Assembly: GCA_964517265.1 (NCBI GenBank) | Contig: CAZFBS010000007.1 | Span: 1 to 64,000 of the forward strand | Source: REEP01 sp964517265 | Lineage (GTDB): Bacteria; Pseudomonadota; Alphaproteobacteria; Rhodospirillales; Defluviicoccaceae | Direction: 5' to 3' | Length of the DNA: 64,000 bases | Part shown: positions 43,041 to 51,836 of the stretch, piece after piece | How the letters are laid out: every line of letters begins with the position of its first letter | Position numbering within the stretch: position 1 is the first letter of the stretch | The notes under the pieces: model-generated | Seen by the model: only the letters and a program-made list of their open reading frames with translations | The model's database searches: none | Told to the model about the DNA's origin: nothing | Made by a program: the position numbers and the translations under genes

Positions 43041-43868
43041 TTATCCGCCGAAACTGCGGACGAGGCTGCCCACGACAAGATACCAGCCATCGACCAACAC
43101 AAAGAAAATGATCTTGAATGGGAGGGCGATGATGACGGGCGGGAGCATCATCATCCCCATTGACATCAACACCGAGGCCACCACCATGTCGATGATGAGG
43201 AACGGAACAAAGATCAGGAAGCCGATCTCGAAGGCGCGTCGGAGCTCGCTGACCATGAAAGCGGGGATGAGAACTCGAAGCGGGACTGGCGATGTCGCCT
43301 CGGGATCGGAGGTAGGCGTCGGTGTCGCCAGCGGCTTCGAAGCAGGACCGGATGCCGGCGCCAGTTGGGAAGTCGCGCCGGGTTCTTGCGCAATTTGAAG
43401 GAATAAGGCCAAGTCCTGTTCGCGGACGTGGCTCATCATGAAGCCGTGAACGGGCGCAACCGTCCGTTTAAACGCTTCGGCTTCATCGATTTCACCTTCG
43501 ATCAACGGTTGAACGCCGGTGTCGTACGCCTTCTCCAGCGTGGGCATCATCACGAACAGGGTGAGGAACAGGGCAAGGCTGACGAGCACCTGATTGGGGG
43601 GAGTCTGCTGAGCGCCGAGGGCCGTGCGCACGAAGGAGAGGACGATGACGATCCGGGTAAACGAGGTGACCATTACCAGAATGGACGGAGCCAGACTAAG
43701 AACCGTGATCAGCGCGATAATCTGAACGAGGCGGCCGGTCGCAATGCTGCTCTCGGTGCCGAGGTCCAGTGCCAACGTCTGCGCCACTGCCACATCGGAC
43801 CACAGCAACGATGCCGCCATACCCAATGGCAGGCAAGCGACTATGGCTGAGGGAAGGCGGCGACTCAT
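43041..43868 (-). CDS. fliP: Flagellar biosynthetic protein FliP
   Basis: A 275-residue membrane subunit of the flagellar type III export gate. A signal-like N-terminus is followed by SLAPSILVMVTSFTRIVIVL, LVSLALFLTLFVMMPTL, VPLRVLIPAFMVSELRRAF and VLVDGWYLVVGSLVRSF. The loop between the second and third helices has a Pro/Thr/Ala insertion (about residues 165-195), which is longer than in enterobacteria. The ATG at 43868 overlaps the fliO stop by 4 bases. Confidence 0.93.
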   Translation of the reverse strand: MSRRLPSAIVACLPLGMAASLLWSDVAVAQTLALDLGTESSIATGRLVQIIALITVLSLAPSILVMVTSFTRIVIVLSFVRTALGAQQTPPNQVLVSLALFLTLFVMMPTLEKAYDTGVQPLIEGEIDEAEAFKRTVAPVHGFMMSHVREQDLALFLQIAQEPGATSQLAPASGPASKPLATPTPTSDPEATSPVPLRVLIPAFMVSELRRAFEIGFLIFVPFLIIDMVVASVLMSMGMMMLPPVIIALPFKIIFFVLVDGWYLVVGSLVRSFGG

Positions 43869-44203
43869 CGCTGGGGGCCCGCGAGAACGCCGGGCTGACA
43901 CGCAGCATGACGAACAATGCCGGCAAACTCTCCTTGCGGGGCGGCAATCCCACTTTCGATCACGGTTTCACCGGTCGATCCAACAATGATGAGGTGCTCG
44001 ACTTGGTCGCGACGAAGCAAAATCAGTTTTCGCTTCGCGTCCAGCGGGCGGATCTCGACGATAGTGATGCGAGGGCCTGAGGTGCCCTTGACGAAATGAC
44101 CCATCCCGAAGCCGAGGCGGCGGGCGAGCGCGCCGACGCCGCCGATCAGGGCCAGCACAAAAAGGAGGGCAACGACAAATTGCGAATACGTCAAATAATC
44201 CAT
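43865..44203 (-). CDS. fliO: Flagellar biosynthetic protein FliO
   Basis: A 112-residue protein with one membrane helix (FVVALLFVLALIGGVGALARRLG) and a cytoplasmic domain with ITIVEIRPLDAKRKLILLRR, DQVEHLIIVGSTGETVIE. It aids assembly of the FliP-containing export gate. The ATG at 44203 lies 2 bases past the FlhB-like gene's stop; a longer in-frame extension to 44596 overlaps that gene and is rejected. It overlaps fliP by ATGA. Confidence 0.88.
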   Translation of the reverse strand: MDYLTYSQFVVALLFVLALIGGVGALARRLGFGMGHFVKGTSGPRITIVEIRPLDAKRKLILLRRDQVEHLIIVGSTGETVIESGIAAPQGEFAGIVRHAACQPGVLAGPQR

Positions 44204-44205
44204 CG

Positions 44206-44634
44206 TCACAGCGCAGGATCTTTCGCCTGTTCCATCAGGATCTGAGCGTTTCCTGCATGGTCCGGGCCAGTTGTTTCGGCTGTTGCCGCCGGCATGGATA
44301 GCGCACCATTGGCGCGGTAGACGTAGACGAGAATTTCGGCGACCGCGGCAAAGGCCTGGGCCGGTATTTCGCTGTCGATGTCGACGCTCGCCAGCAGCTG
44401 GGCGAGATCCGCGTCCTCCCGCACCCGGATACCTTGTGCAAAGGCGATGGCAAGGATCTGCTCGGCGATCGCGCCGCGGCCGCCAGCGAGAACCCTGGGA
44501 CTCTGGTCGATGTCCGGGGTGTAGCCGACAGCAACAGCGACCTTGACCGGATCGTGCGGCGCAGCGTGGTCGGCATCGTCTTGCGAATCCGGGCACGAAG
44601 CCCGTGAATCTTTAATTCGGCGCATCTTTTCCAT
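44206..44634 (-). CDS. FlhB C-terminal-domain-like export switch protein
   Basis: A 142-residue soluble protein matching the cytoplasmic domain of FlhB without its membrane part. The stretch VKVAVAVGYTPDIDQSPRVL, then AEQILAIAFAQGIRV and DIDSEIPAQAFAAVAEILVYVYR, follows the FlhB pattern. The autocleavage motif NPTH is absent. Such FhlB-type paralogues can partly replace the FlhB C-terminus in export specificity. It heads the fliO-fliP unit with 2 bases before fliO. Confidence 0.8.
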   Translation of the reverse strand: MEKMRRIKDSRASCPDSQDDADHAAPHDPVKVAVAVGYTPDIDQSPRVLAGGRGAIAEQILAIAFAQGIRVREDADLAQLLASVDIDSEIPAQAFAAVAEILVYVYRANGALSMPAATAETTGPDHAGNAQILMEQAKDPAL

Positions 44635-44782
44635 GAGCGCCAGTGTGATCCGCGACGGCTAACAAATCGTTACGGTCTTGCCGTTACAACCCCCGTCTGG
44701 GTAGGTGAGGTCATGCACCTATCCTTGTCGGCCGCAAGAGCGAGGCATATGTACAACATACAAGACGATGCTGAGGCTTGCC

Positions 44783-45318
44783 ATGCCCCAGAAGACCGGG
44801 TGCGATCAGGCATTCACGCGAAACAGCCTCTATGGCATGGGCGGCGAGCCTACGTTCGCCGGCGCTCTGAGCTTTATGCGACTCCGCTCCACCTGCGTCT
44901 GACCTGTGTCGATGTCGTCGTCAACGGGATTGCCCTCGACCTCACCACGACCAATCGCCAGGGTGCTCGCTTCGGTTCGGCGGCTATCCGCCACGCTCCA
45001 GCAATCATCAGTCGAAGCAATCCGTGGCCTTGGAGATTCGATCTATTTGCCCGCTTAGTGGTCATCGACTACGGCAACTGTGCGTTGGATTTCGGCCGTT
45101 CTGGCTCTTGTGTTCCCACTATCGAGCAGCATGCCCGGAACCTGCTGGAGACGGGGGTCTCAATGTTGACGCTGGGTGGGGGCCATTTTATCAGCTACCC
45201 GCTGCTGCGCGCGCATCATGAAGTTCATGGTCCTCTCGCATTGGCTCACTTCGATGCCCGTTCCGATGTCTGGACCGAGCAGGAGAAACGTTGCATCTTT
45301 TCGTATCAGCGCGGGTGA
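44783..45318 (+). pseudogene. Decayed agmatinase (SpeB-like), frameshifted and truncated
   Basis: Agmatinase/arginase-family remnant in two frames. The N-terminal part from ATG 44783 reads SLYGMGGEPTFAGALSFMR and stops at 44902. The following part, in the frame of 44713, continues with VDVVVNGIALDLTTTNRQGA, LVVIDYGNCALDFGR and LTLGGGHFISYPLLRAH. The frame changes between about 44876 and 44902. Metal ligands are lost: GGGHF replaces GGDHF, and HFDARSD replaces HFDAHSD. The reading frame ends at 45318, so nearly half the enzyme, with the second metal motif, is missing. Intact homologues have about 310-320 residues. Confidence 0.8.
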
Positions 45319-45493
45319 CCGGCATCCTCCGTCACGCGGCAGCGTCATCGTGGGGAACCGACCTGCCGGCGTGTTCTTCCGGCCTCGCAATGTTGCGTGT
45401 TGGCGATGCCCGCAAGATAGTGTGTTTTGCAGCGTGGCTGGCGCGACGCCGGCTCGTTTCGAGCTTTTCATCCAGATGTCGGGGAATCGCACA

Positions 45494-45805
45494 ATGATCA
45501 GGCACATCGTTCTTTTCAGCGCGAACAATCCCCTGGACATCGACCGGATCCATCAAGCGCTCTCCAAATTGAGGGCGATCCCGCATGTGCGGCATCTGGA
45601 GGTCTCCCGCAACGCCAAGAAAGACGATCTGTCGCGGGACATCGATCTGGTGGTATATGCCGAGTTCGACGATTATGACCAACTGGAGCAGTATAAAGCG
45701 CACCCCCTCTACAGCGAATCGGTCGCGATCGTTCGCCCGTTGCGGAATATGCGCATCGCCGTGGATGTCGAGGCCGAGGTCCGGTATCCGGACACCGATC
45801 GCTGA
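45494..45805 (+). CDS. Dabb-type (stress-responsive alpha/beta barrel) protein
   Basis: A 103-residue protein with the Dabb ferredoxin-like pattern: IRHIVLFSANNPLDIDRI, the central LEVSRNAKKDDLSRDIDLV, then YAEFDDYDQLEQYKAHPLY with the conserved HPxY. Bacterial members form dimeric barrels; some act in polyketide or aromatic metabolism but most are unassigned. The ATG at 45494 starts the first strand; the open frame upstream is not protein-like. It follows the agmatinase remnant. Confidence 0.8.
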   Translation: MIRHIVLFSANNPLDIDRIHQALSKLRAIPHVRHLEVSRNAKKDDLSRDIDLVVYAEFDDYDQLEQYKAHPLYSESVAIVRPLRNMRIAVDVEAEVRYPDTDR

Positions 45806-45813
45806 GCATCCCT

Positions 45814-46359
45814 TCAGGACCCCGACTGCCCGGGGCTGAGCATGTCCAACGTCACCTGTCGAACGAGCGCGGCGAATCGTGGATCCTCGGGGTCGGTGGC
45901 GTCAAGAAGCCTGCCGGACACCGAAACCAGAATTGTAGCGGCATCACAGAACGCTCCCAGAACACGAATCGCTCCCTCGCGCAACGGGCCGCCTCCGGTC
46001 GATTGTCCGGCGCACTGTTCGTTGGGACTTGTTCCCTGCGGGGGATTGAACGTCATCACGATCCGAAGGGACTGACTGACCGATCTTGCCCGATCCACTG
46101 TAAAATGGGGAGTTGCTGTCCAGGTGACGGCGCCGGTCATGATCTCCAGCACGCTGGCCTCGAGCTGCTCGCCGGGTTGCAGAAAGGGCGCCCCCTGGAC
46201 AACCACGAGGAGCGGAGCCTCCTTCATGGCTCCTTGCGCCAGAGTCCAAGCGTCCTCGACATGGTACCTGACAACCGTTCGCGGTGCCTCCTCACAGGCT
46301 GTAAGGACAACGGTCAGCATAATCAGCAAGAAGGACGCGATGGTGCGCAAGGATGCCAT
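45814..46359 (-). CDS. Hypothetical lipoprotein
   Basis: A 181-residue protein with a signal peptide and lipobox (LTVVLTAC near residue 22). The mature part is beta-rich, with LLVVVQGAPFLQPGEQLEASV, WTATPHFTVDRARS and RIVMTFNPPQGTSPNEQCAG, and a second Cys in LGAFCDAATILVSVSG. The FNPP and C(A)G pattern recalls small secreted proteins of Rhodospirillales; no named family is recognised. The ATG at 46359 opens the signal peptide. It is divergent from the SDR gene. Confidence 0.6.
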   Translation of the reverse strand: MASLRTIASFLLIMLTVVLTACEEAPRTVVRYHVEDAWTLAQGAMKEAPLLVVVQGAPFLQPGEQLEASVLEIMTGAVTWTATPHFTVDRARSVSQSLRIVMTFNPPQGTSPNEQCAGQSTGGGPLREGAIRVLGAFCDAATILVSVSGRLLDATDPEDPRFAALVRQVTLDMLSPGQSGS

Positions 46360-46493
46360 GGTCGGTTGCCTATCCGATGGTTGCCTCAAAGGATTTCCGC
46401 GGGTTCCAAAGAGAAGGCCGCGGGCTTTGCCGCTGCTATCCTTTCCTCCATAGTATGAGTTGGCGATTCTTCAACAAGAAAGCAGGGCAGGTG

Positions 46494-47369
46494 ATGGGTC
46501 GGCAACAGCCAAAAGGCATGCAGGGGAAAGTCTGCGTTGTCACCGGAGCAACCGGCGGTATTGGTCGCATCACTGCGCGCGAATTGGCATGTCGAGGAGC
46601 CACAGTCATCATCGTCGGCCGCGATCGGGAGCGTGGGGAAAGCACCGTGGCCGAAGCACATGCCGTCGGCGCCGCCGCGGCCGTCTTCATTGCGGCAGAT
46701 CTGTCCAGTCAGGAGCAGGTCCGACGCTTGGCTGCGGAGGTTGTTGACCGGTACCCGCGTATCGACGTGCTGGTCAACAACGCTGGTGGCATGTTTCGCC
46801 GGCGCAACCTGAGTGTCGACGGCATCGAGATGACGTTTGCGCTCAATCACCTCAGCTATTACCTGCTTACCCATCTTCTCCTGCCGGCCCTGGTCCGCGC
46901 GCCGGCGGCACGGATCGTGAGTGTCGCATCCGAGGCTCACCGGGGGGTTGATCTGGATTTCGATAATCTTCAGGGCGAGCAGGGGTACCGAGGCCTGAGA
47001 GCCTACAAGCGCTCCAAGCTGGCCAACATCTGCTTCACGTTCGAGTTGGCGCGGCATCTAGAAGGAAGCCACGTGACCGCCAATGCCCTGCACCCTGGGT
47101 TCGTGGCCACCGACATCGGGGCCCGAAGCGACTGGATCGCAACGATCGCCTGGAGACTTGTCAGCTTCTTCGCCATCGACGTGGAGAAGGGTGCACAGAC
47201 CTCCATCCACCTTGCGGCCTCCGATACCGTTGAAGGTGTCAACGGACGTTATTTTTCGGACTGCCAAATGGTCACGCCGTCGGCGCCCGCTCTCCAGCAA
47301 AGTGTGCAGCGCAGGCTCTGGGACATGAGTGCGGCTATGACCGGCGTGCCGCCCTCCTGGCCCCGCTGA
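46494..47369 (+). CDS. SDR oxidoreductase, retinol-dehydrogenase-like
   Basis: A 291-residue short-chain dehydrogenase with an intact active site. The cofactor loop is TGATGGIG, NNAGG follows, the catalytic Ser lies in IVSVASEAH and the YxxxK in RAYKRSKLAN. The pattern and the NALHPGFVATDIG segment match the RDH/WWOX-like branch of the family. Substrate unknown; NADP is likely because of the GRDRERGE after strand 2. ATGs at 46455, 46494 and 46518 are possible; 46494 has GGGCAGG upstream. Confidence 0.8.
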   Translation: MGRQQPKGMQGKVCVVTGATGGIGRITARELACRGATVIIVGRDRERGESTVAEAHAVGAAAAVFIAADLSSQEQVRRLAAEVVDRYPRIDVLVNNAGGMFRRRNLSVDGIEMTFALNHLSYYLLTHLLLPALVRAPAARIVSVASEAHRGVDLDFDNLQGEQGYRGLRAYKRSKLANICFTFELARHLEGSHVTANALHPGFVATDIGARSDWIATIAWRLVSFFAIDVEKGAQTSIHLAASDTVEGVNGRYFSDCQMVTPSAPALQQSVQRRLWDMSAAMTGVPPSWPR

Positions 47370-47397
47370 CGGTCGGGCATCGGCAAGCTTGCGATTC

Positions 47398-48552
47398 TCA
47401 AGCGATTTCCACAACGGTCAGGCGGCCACGGCGCACGGCAAGTGCGTAGTGGCCGTTGCGAATCTTCAGCGCGTCTTCGCCGAATACTTGGCGGCGCCAG
47501 CCTTTCAGGGCATGAACATCTGCCTCCTCGCCAAAAGCAGCAATCGCTTCGATATCGGCGGATGATGCGACCAGCCGCTGTGCGACGTCGTGGTCATCGC
47601 ACTTCATTTTGAGAAGAACCTTGAGCAACTCGCAGATCGGCGCAACGCGGCGCGGTAGCTCGCGCTTGATGTCGGGTTCCGGCCATTGCTCCGGCGGCAC
47701 CGAGCAGCCTCGAGTGACCGCATCAAGAAGCTCGGCACCGGCTGCGCTCTCTGCGAACGACCGTCCAAGCCCGCGTGTGCGGTTGAGCTCGGCAATCGTC
47801 TGTGGCGTATGATGCGCGATCTCCATCATCGCTTCGTCGCGCAGGACACGATTTCGGGGAAGGTCGCGGCTTTGTGCCTGCCGTTCCCGCCATGCCGCCA
47901 GTTCACGCAATACGGCGAGGAAGCGGCCGTTGCCGCTGCGGACCTTGATCCGTCGATAGGCGTTTATGGGCTCCATATCGTAAGTCTGAGGATCCGTCAG
48001 GATGGCCATTTCCTCTTCCAGCCAAAAGGCCCGACCGTTGGCCTCAAGCCGCTGCCGCAACCGTTCGTATACAGGGCGAAGGTGAACAACGTCGCTGAGG
48101 GCATAATCAATCTGCCGTGCGCTCAGTGGCCGTAACGACCAGTCGGTGAACCGCGACGCCTTGTCGAGACGAACGCGCGCCAGCTTGGTGACAAGAGTTT
48201 CATAACCAGCCTGGTCGCCGAAGCCGCAGACCATCGCGGCAACTTGAGTGTCGAACACGGGGGCCGGCAGGCGACCCATCAGGTGAAAAAAGATCTCCAG
48301 ATCCTGACGTGCCGCATGGAAAACCTTCAAGATGTTTGGACTCGCGAAGATCTCGAACAGCGGGGCAAGATCCAGTCCACCAATGGGATCGATCGCGGCG
48401 GCCACTTCCTCGCTTCCGGCTACCTGCACCAAGCACAACCGGGGCCAATAGGTGCGCTCACGCATGAATTCGGTATCGACAGTGATGTAGGGGCACTCAG
48501 CGATCTGTCGACAGAAGTCGACCAGAGCGGCCGTATCGGTGATCAGAGTCAT
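47398..48552 (-). CDS. rnd: Ribonuclease D
   Basis: A 384-residue 3'-5' exoribonuclease acting in tRNA 3'-end maturation. The DEDDy exonuclease motifs are seen: YITVDTEFMRE near residue 19, FHAARQDLEIF near residue 78, and YALSDVVHLRPVY near residue 150 with the catalytic Tyr. An HRDC domain follows from about residue 210 (PRNRVLRDEAMMEIAHHTPQ). Length is normal. It is separated by 92 bases from the HAD phosphatase upstream on the same strand. Confidence 0.93.
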   Translation of the reverse strand: MTLITDTAALVDFCRQIAECPYITVDTEFMRERTYWPRLCLVQVAGSEEVAAAIDPIGGLDLAPLFEIFASPNILKVFHAARQDLEIFFHLMGRLPAPVFDTQVAAMVCGFGDQAGYETLVTKLARVRLDKASRFTDWSLRPLSARQIDYALSDVVHLRPVYERLRQRLEANGRAFWLEEEMAILTDPQTYDMEPINAYRRIKVRSGNGRFLAVLRELAAWRERQAQSRDLPRNRVLRDEAMMEIAHHTPQTIAELNRTRGLGRSFAESAAGAELLDAVTRGCSVPPEQWPEPDIKRELPRRVAPICELLKVLLKMKCDDHDVAQRLVASSADIEAIAAFGEEADVHALKGWRRQVFGEDALKIRNGHYALAVRRGRLTVVEIA

Positions 48553-48644
48553 GCCGCAGCGTTTACAGCCAAATCGCTGTTGCGGAAAGCCCCCTGCATG
48601 ACCCGTTTCCTGGGCTCCGCGGGCATGGGGAAGGCCGGAGTAGG

Positions 48645-49286
48645 CTAAGGCTGAATGAATCGGGGCAAATCGATGAGATCGCCAATGACGTCCGTGTGCT
48701 CTGGAAATGGGTTGGGCAGACCGGGCGGCAGGCGACCAACGAAACGGACGCCGTTGGCCACGGCAGCCTCGTAGTCGGCGCGTCCGTCACCGATCATGAA
48801 GACGCCTTCCCGCCCCAAAGCATGGGTTTTGACAATCTCGCCGATAATCTCGGTCTTGTCGGGCGGCGAGCCAAAAATGGCATGGAAGTATTCCCCCATC
48901 CCGCGTTTGTCGATGATCCGCTCAAGCTCCTTCTGGGGGGTCGCGGAAGCAATAAACAAAGGCACGAGGCCGATATACCTTTCCAAAGCTTCACGGGCGC
49001 CGGGGACCCACTCGGACGCCACCACCTGGTCCTCGACCAGCCTGCCGAAGGTGTCGCCCAGCGCGTTGATCTCTGCATCCGAGGGTGCCTGTCCCAGGAT
49101 CTGTTCGTGACAGTGCCGGATCCGCTTCAAGCGCGAGACGCCGCTGTGTTGGCGGTAGTGCTGGACCGCGGCGCGCTCGATGTCATCGCCATAACGCCGG
49201 TAAAGCGAAGCGAACGCCACGATCTTGACATCGAGGGATTCAACCAGTGTGCCGTCGAAATCGAACAGGATTGCAGAGAGGGTCAT
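48645..49286 (-). CDS. HAD-superfamily phosphatase, phosphoglycolate-phosphatase-like
   Basis: A 213-residue HAD hydrolase. Motif I is ILFDFDGTLVES, motif II is IASATPQKE, and motif III/IV is MIGDGRADYEAA, with the conserved Lys in TPQKELERI. The cap is of the C1 helical type (about residues 15-80). The substrate is not clear; the fold resembles Gph and related phosphatases. The ATG at 49286 opens motif I. It is divergent from aspS across 149 bases. Confidence 0.85.
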   Translation of the reverse strand: MTLSAILFDFDGTLVESLDVKIVAFASLYRRYGDDIERAAVQHYRQHSGVSRLKRIRHCHEQILGQAPSDAEINALGDTFGRLVEDQVVASEWVPGAREALERYIGLVPLFIASATPQKELERIIDKRGMGEYFHAIFGSPPDKTEIIGEIVKTHALGREGVFMIGDGRADYEAAVANGVRFVGRLPPGLPNPFPEHTDVIGDLIDLPRFIQP

Positions 49287-49435
49287 TGCCGTCGTTTTAA
49301 CGCAAGGCGTGCACGTCGTCTGCATGAAACGGCTCTCTGGTGCAATGCACGCCCCGCCGCTTGACAAGCGCATGCCTTCGGTGTCGTTTGCAGCCGCTTC
49401 GCATCTTCCTTGCGAAGAGTCTTCAGGTGACGAGC

Positions 49436-51232
49436 ATGCATCAATTTCGAACCCACACATGCGCAGAACTTCGCCTCGGCCACGCCGATGAGGTGGTCAG
49501 GCTTTCAGGGTGGATACACCGCAAACGGGACCACGGCAATCTGCTGTTTATTGATCTACGCGATCATTATGGACTGACCCAATGCGTTATTGACGTCTCC
49601 AGTCCCCTGTTTCACCAGGTGGAAGACGTGCGTGTCGAGAGTGTTGTCACGATAACCGGTCACGTCGTCCGGCGCAGCCCGGAGACCGTCAATCCCGTTC
49701 TGCCGACCGGTGAGGTCGAGGTCAAGATCGAGCAGTTCGATGTCAATTCGCCTGCGGACGTATTGCCGATGCAAGTGGCCGGTGACGTGGAGTATGGCGA
49801 GGAGACACGGCTGAGATACCGGTTTCTGGACCTGCGCCGGGCGCGGATCCATCAGAATATCGTACTGCGCTGCGCGGTGGTTGCTTCGATCCGTCGCCGG
49901 ATGACGGAGCAGGGATTTCTTGAGGTCCAAACTCCGATCCTGACGGCAAGCTCACCGGAAGGGGCTCGCGACTACCTTGTGCCGAGCCGCAACCACCCGG
50001 GTCAGTTCTATGCCCTGCCACAGGCGCCGCAACAGTTTAAGCAATTGCTGATGGCCTCAGGCTTTGATCGCTATTTCCAGATCGCGGCCTGCTTTCGCGA
50101 TGAGGATGCCCGCGCCGACCGCTCGCCGGGTGAGTTCTACCAGCTCGACTTCGAGATGGCATTTGCCACTCAGGATGATGTGTTCGCCGCGCTGGAGCCG
50201 GTACTAGCGGGGGTGTTCGAGGAGTTCGGCGACGGGCGAGCGGTCACGCCGCTGCCATTTCCGCGCGTGCCCTACCACGAGGCGATGCTGAAGTACGGCT
50301 CCGACAAGCCAGACCTGCGCAACCCGATCGTGATAGCTGATGTCACAGATACCTTTCGTGGCTCCGGCTTCGGGCTGTTCGCCCGCAATGTCGAAAAGGG
50401 AGCGGTGGTTCGGGCGATTCCGGCTCCAGGTGCCGCGCGGATGCCGCGGAGCTTTTTCGACAAGCTCAATGATTGGGCCAAGGAACAAGGTGAGGGCGGC
50501 CTTGGCTATATCGTTTTTGCCGACGCGGAAGTGAGGGGACCAATCGGCAAGAACCTTGAGCCCGCGCGCGTTGCCGCCGTTCGGGAATCGTGCGGTGTGG
50601 GCGATGGCGACGCCATTTTCTTCGTCTGCGCCGACAGGAGTCGTGCCGAAAAGTTTTGCGCGCTTGCCCGGGAGCGCGTGTGCGACGAGCTTGATCTGCG
50701 GGAAAAGAATGTCTTCAAATTCGTTTGGGTGGTTGACTTTCCTCTCTACGAGCTCAGCGAGGAAACCGGTCGGATTGAATTCAGTCACAACCCGTTCTCA
50801 ATGCCTCAGGGCGGATTGGAGGCGCTGGAGACGCTGGATCCTCTCGCCATTCGGGCGTTTCAGTATGATATTGTCTGCAATGGTGTGGAATTGTCGTCCG
50901 GCGCGATCCGCAACCATCGGCCGGACATCATGATCAAGGCGTTCGCCATTGCCGGCTACAGCGAAGCGCAGTTGAAGGAGCGCTTCGGCGGCCTGTTCAA
51001 TGCGTTCCGGTTCGGGGCGCCGCCCCACGGCGGCTGTGCGCCCGGGATCGACCGGATGGTGATGCTTCTTGCCGACGAGCCGAACATTCGTGAGGTGATC
51101 GCGTTCCCGATGAACCAGCAGGCACAGGATCTGTTGATGGGCGCGCCGGCGGAAGTCGATCCGCAGCGCCTGAAGGAGCTCCATATCCGTCTGGATCTGC
51201 CCAAGCCGAAAAAACTGGATGTTGCCGAATAA
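49436..51232 (+). CDS. aspS: Aspartate--tRNA(Asp/Asn) ligase
   Basis: A 598-residue class II aminoacyl-tRNA synthetase. The OB-fold anticodon domain is at residues 1-105, with LSGWIHRKRDHGNLLFIDL. Motif 2 is FRDEDARADRSPGEFYQLD and motif 3 is GAPPHGGCAPGIDRMVMLL. The GAD insertion between is present. The His in RKRDHGN is found in non-discriminating enzymes that also charge tRNA-Asn, as in many alphaproteobacteria without AsnRS; this is inferred. The ATG at 49436 is chosen because an upstream start would add 32 residues lacking homology. gmhA follows after 31 bases. Confidence 0.93.
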   Translation: MHQFRTHTCAELRLGHADEVVRLSGWIHRKRDHGNLLFIDLRDHYGLTQCVIDVSSPLFHQVEDVRVESVVTITGHVVRRSPETVNPVLPTGEVEVKIEQFDVNSPADVLPMQVAGDVEYGEETRLRYRFLDLRRARIHQNIVLRCAVVASIRRRMTEQGFLEVQTPILTASSPEGARDYLVPSRNHPGQFYALPQAPQQFKQLLMASGFDRYFQIAACFRDEDARADRSPGEFYQLDFEMAFATQDDVFAALEPVLAGVFEEFGDGRAVTPLPFPRVPYHEAMLKYGSDKPDLRNPIVIADVTDTFRGSGFGLFARNVEKGAVVRAIPAPGAARMPRSFFDKLNDWAKEQGEGGLGYIVFADAEVRGPIGKNLEPARVAAVRESCGVGDGDAIFFVCADRSRAEKFCALARERVCDELDLREKNVFKFVWVVDFPLYELSEETGRIEFSHNPFSMPQGGLEALETLDPLAIRAFQYDIVCNGVELSSGAIRNHRPDIMIKAFAIAGYSEAQLKERFGGLFNAFRFGAPPHGGCAPGIDRMVMLLADEPNIREVIAFPMNQQAQDLLMGAPAEVDPQRLKELHIRLDLPKPKKLDVAE

Positions 51233-51263
51233 CGGCTGGAGGCGAGCTGAGAGTGAAGGGCCG

Positions 51264-51836
51264 ATGAACGAGACGCACGGGCTGGTGGTGGAATCGATTC
51301 GCGAGGCTGCGGATCAACTGGAACAACTGGAGACGCTGGCGCCGGTGATTGCCGCGATCGCCGTCCAACTGATCGCGGTGCTGCGGAACGGGGGCAAGGT
51401 GATGTTCTGCGGCAACGGTGGCTCGGCTGCGGATTCGCAGCATCTCGCCGCCGAGCTGGAAGGCAGGTTCCTTCTCGATCGCCAGCCGTATGCCGCCGTG
51501 GCCCTAACAACCAACACCTCGAGCTTGACCGCCATCGGCAACGATTTCGGATTCGAGGCGGTGTTCGAGCGGCAGGTTCGTGGCCTGGGCACTGCCAAGG
51601 ACGCGCTTGTCGCGATCTCCACCAGCGGCCACAGCCCCAATGTGCTCCGCGCCGTGGAGGCGGCGCGGGAGATCGGCCTCATTACCATCGGCTTCACCGG
51701 CAGCAGTGGAGGCAAGATGGCGCCGTTGTGCGACCTCTCGCTGCGGATCCCCTCGACGAGCACGCCCCGAATCCAGGAGATGCACATTCTGGCCGGCCAT
51801 ATCGTCTGCGATATCGTCGAGCGCGCGCTGGCTTGA
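51264..51836 (+). CDS. gmhA: Phosphoheptose isomerase
   Basis: A 190-residue SIS-domain enzyme making D-glycero-D-manno-heptose 7-P from sedoheptulose 7-P, the first step of ADP-heptose synthesis. Key segments are VMFCGNGGSAADSQHLAAE near residue 48, LTTNTSSLTAIGNDFGFE near residue 80 and AISTSGHSPNVLRA near residue 115, with zinc ligand candidates in the first and in the C-terminal EMHILAGHIVCD. The ATG at 51264 follows a GGGCCG; the in-frame start at 51219 overlaps aspS. It overlaps the next gene by 4 bases. Confidence 0.92.
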   Translation: MNETHGLVVESIREAADQLEQLETLAPVIAAIAVQLIAVLRNGGKVMFCGNGGSAADSQHLAAELEGRFLLDRQPYAAVALTTNTSSLTAIGNDFGFEAVFERQVRGLGTAKDALVAISTSGHSPNVLRAVEAAREIGLITIGFTGSSGGKMAPLCDLSLRIPSTSTPRIQEMHILAGHIVCDIVERALA

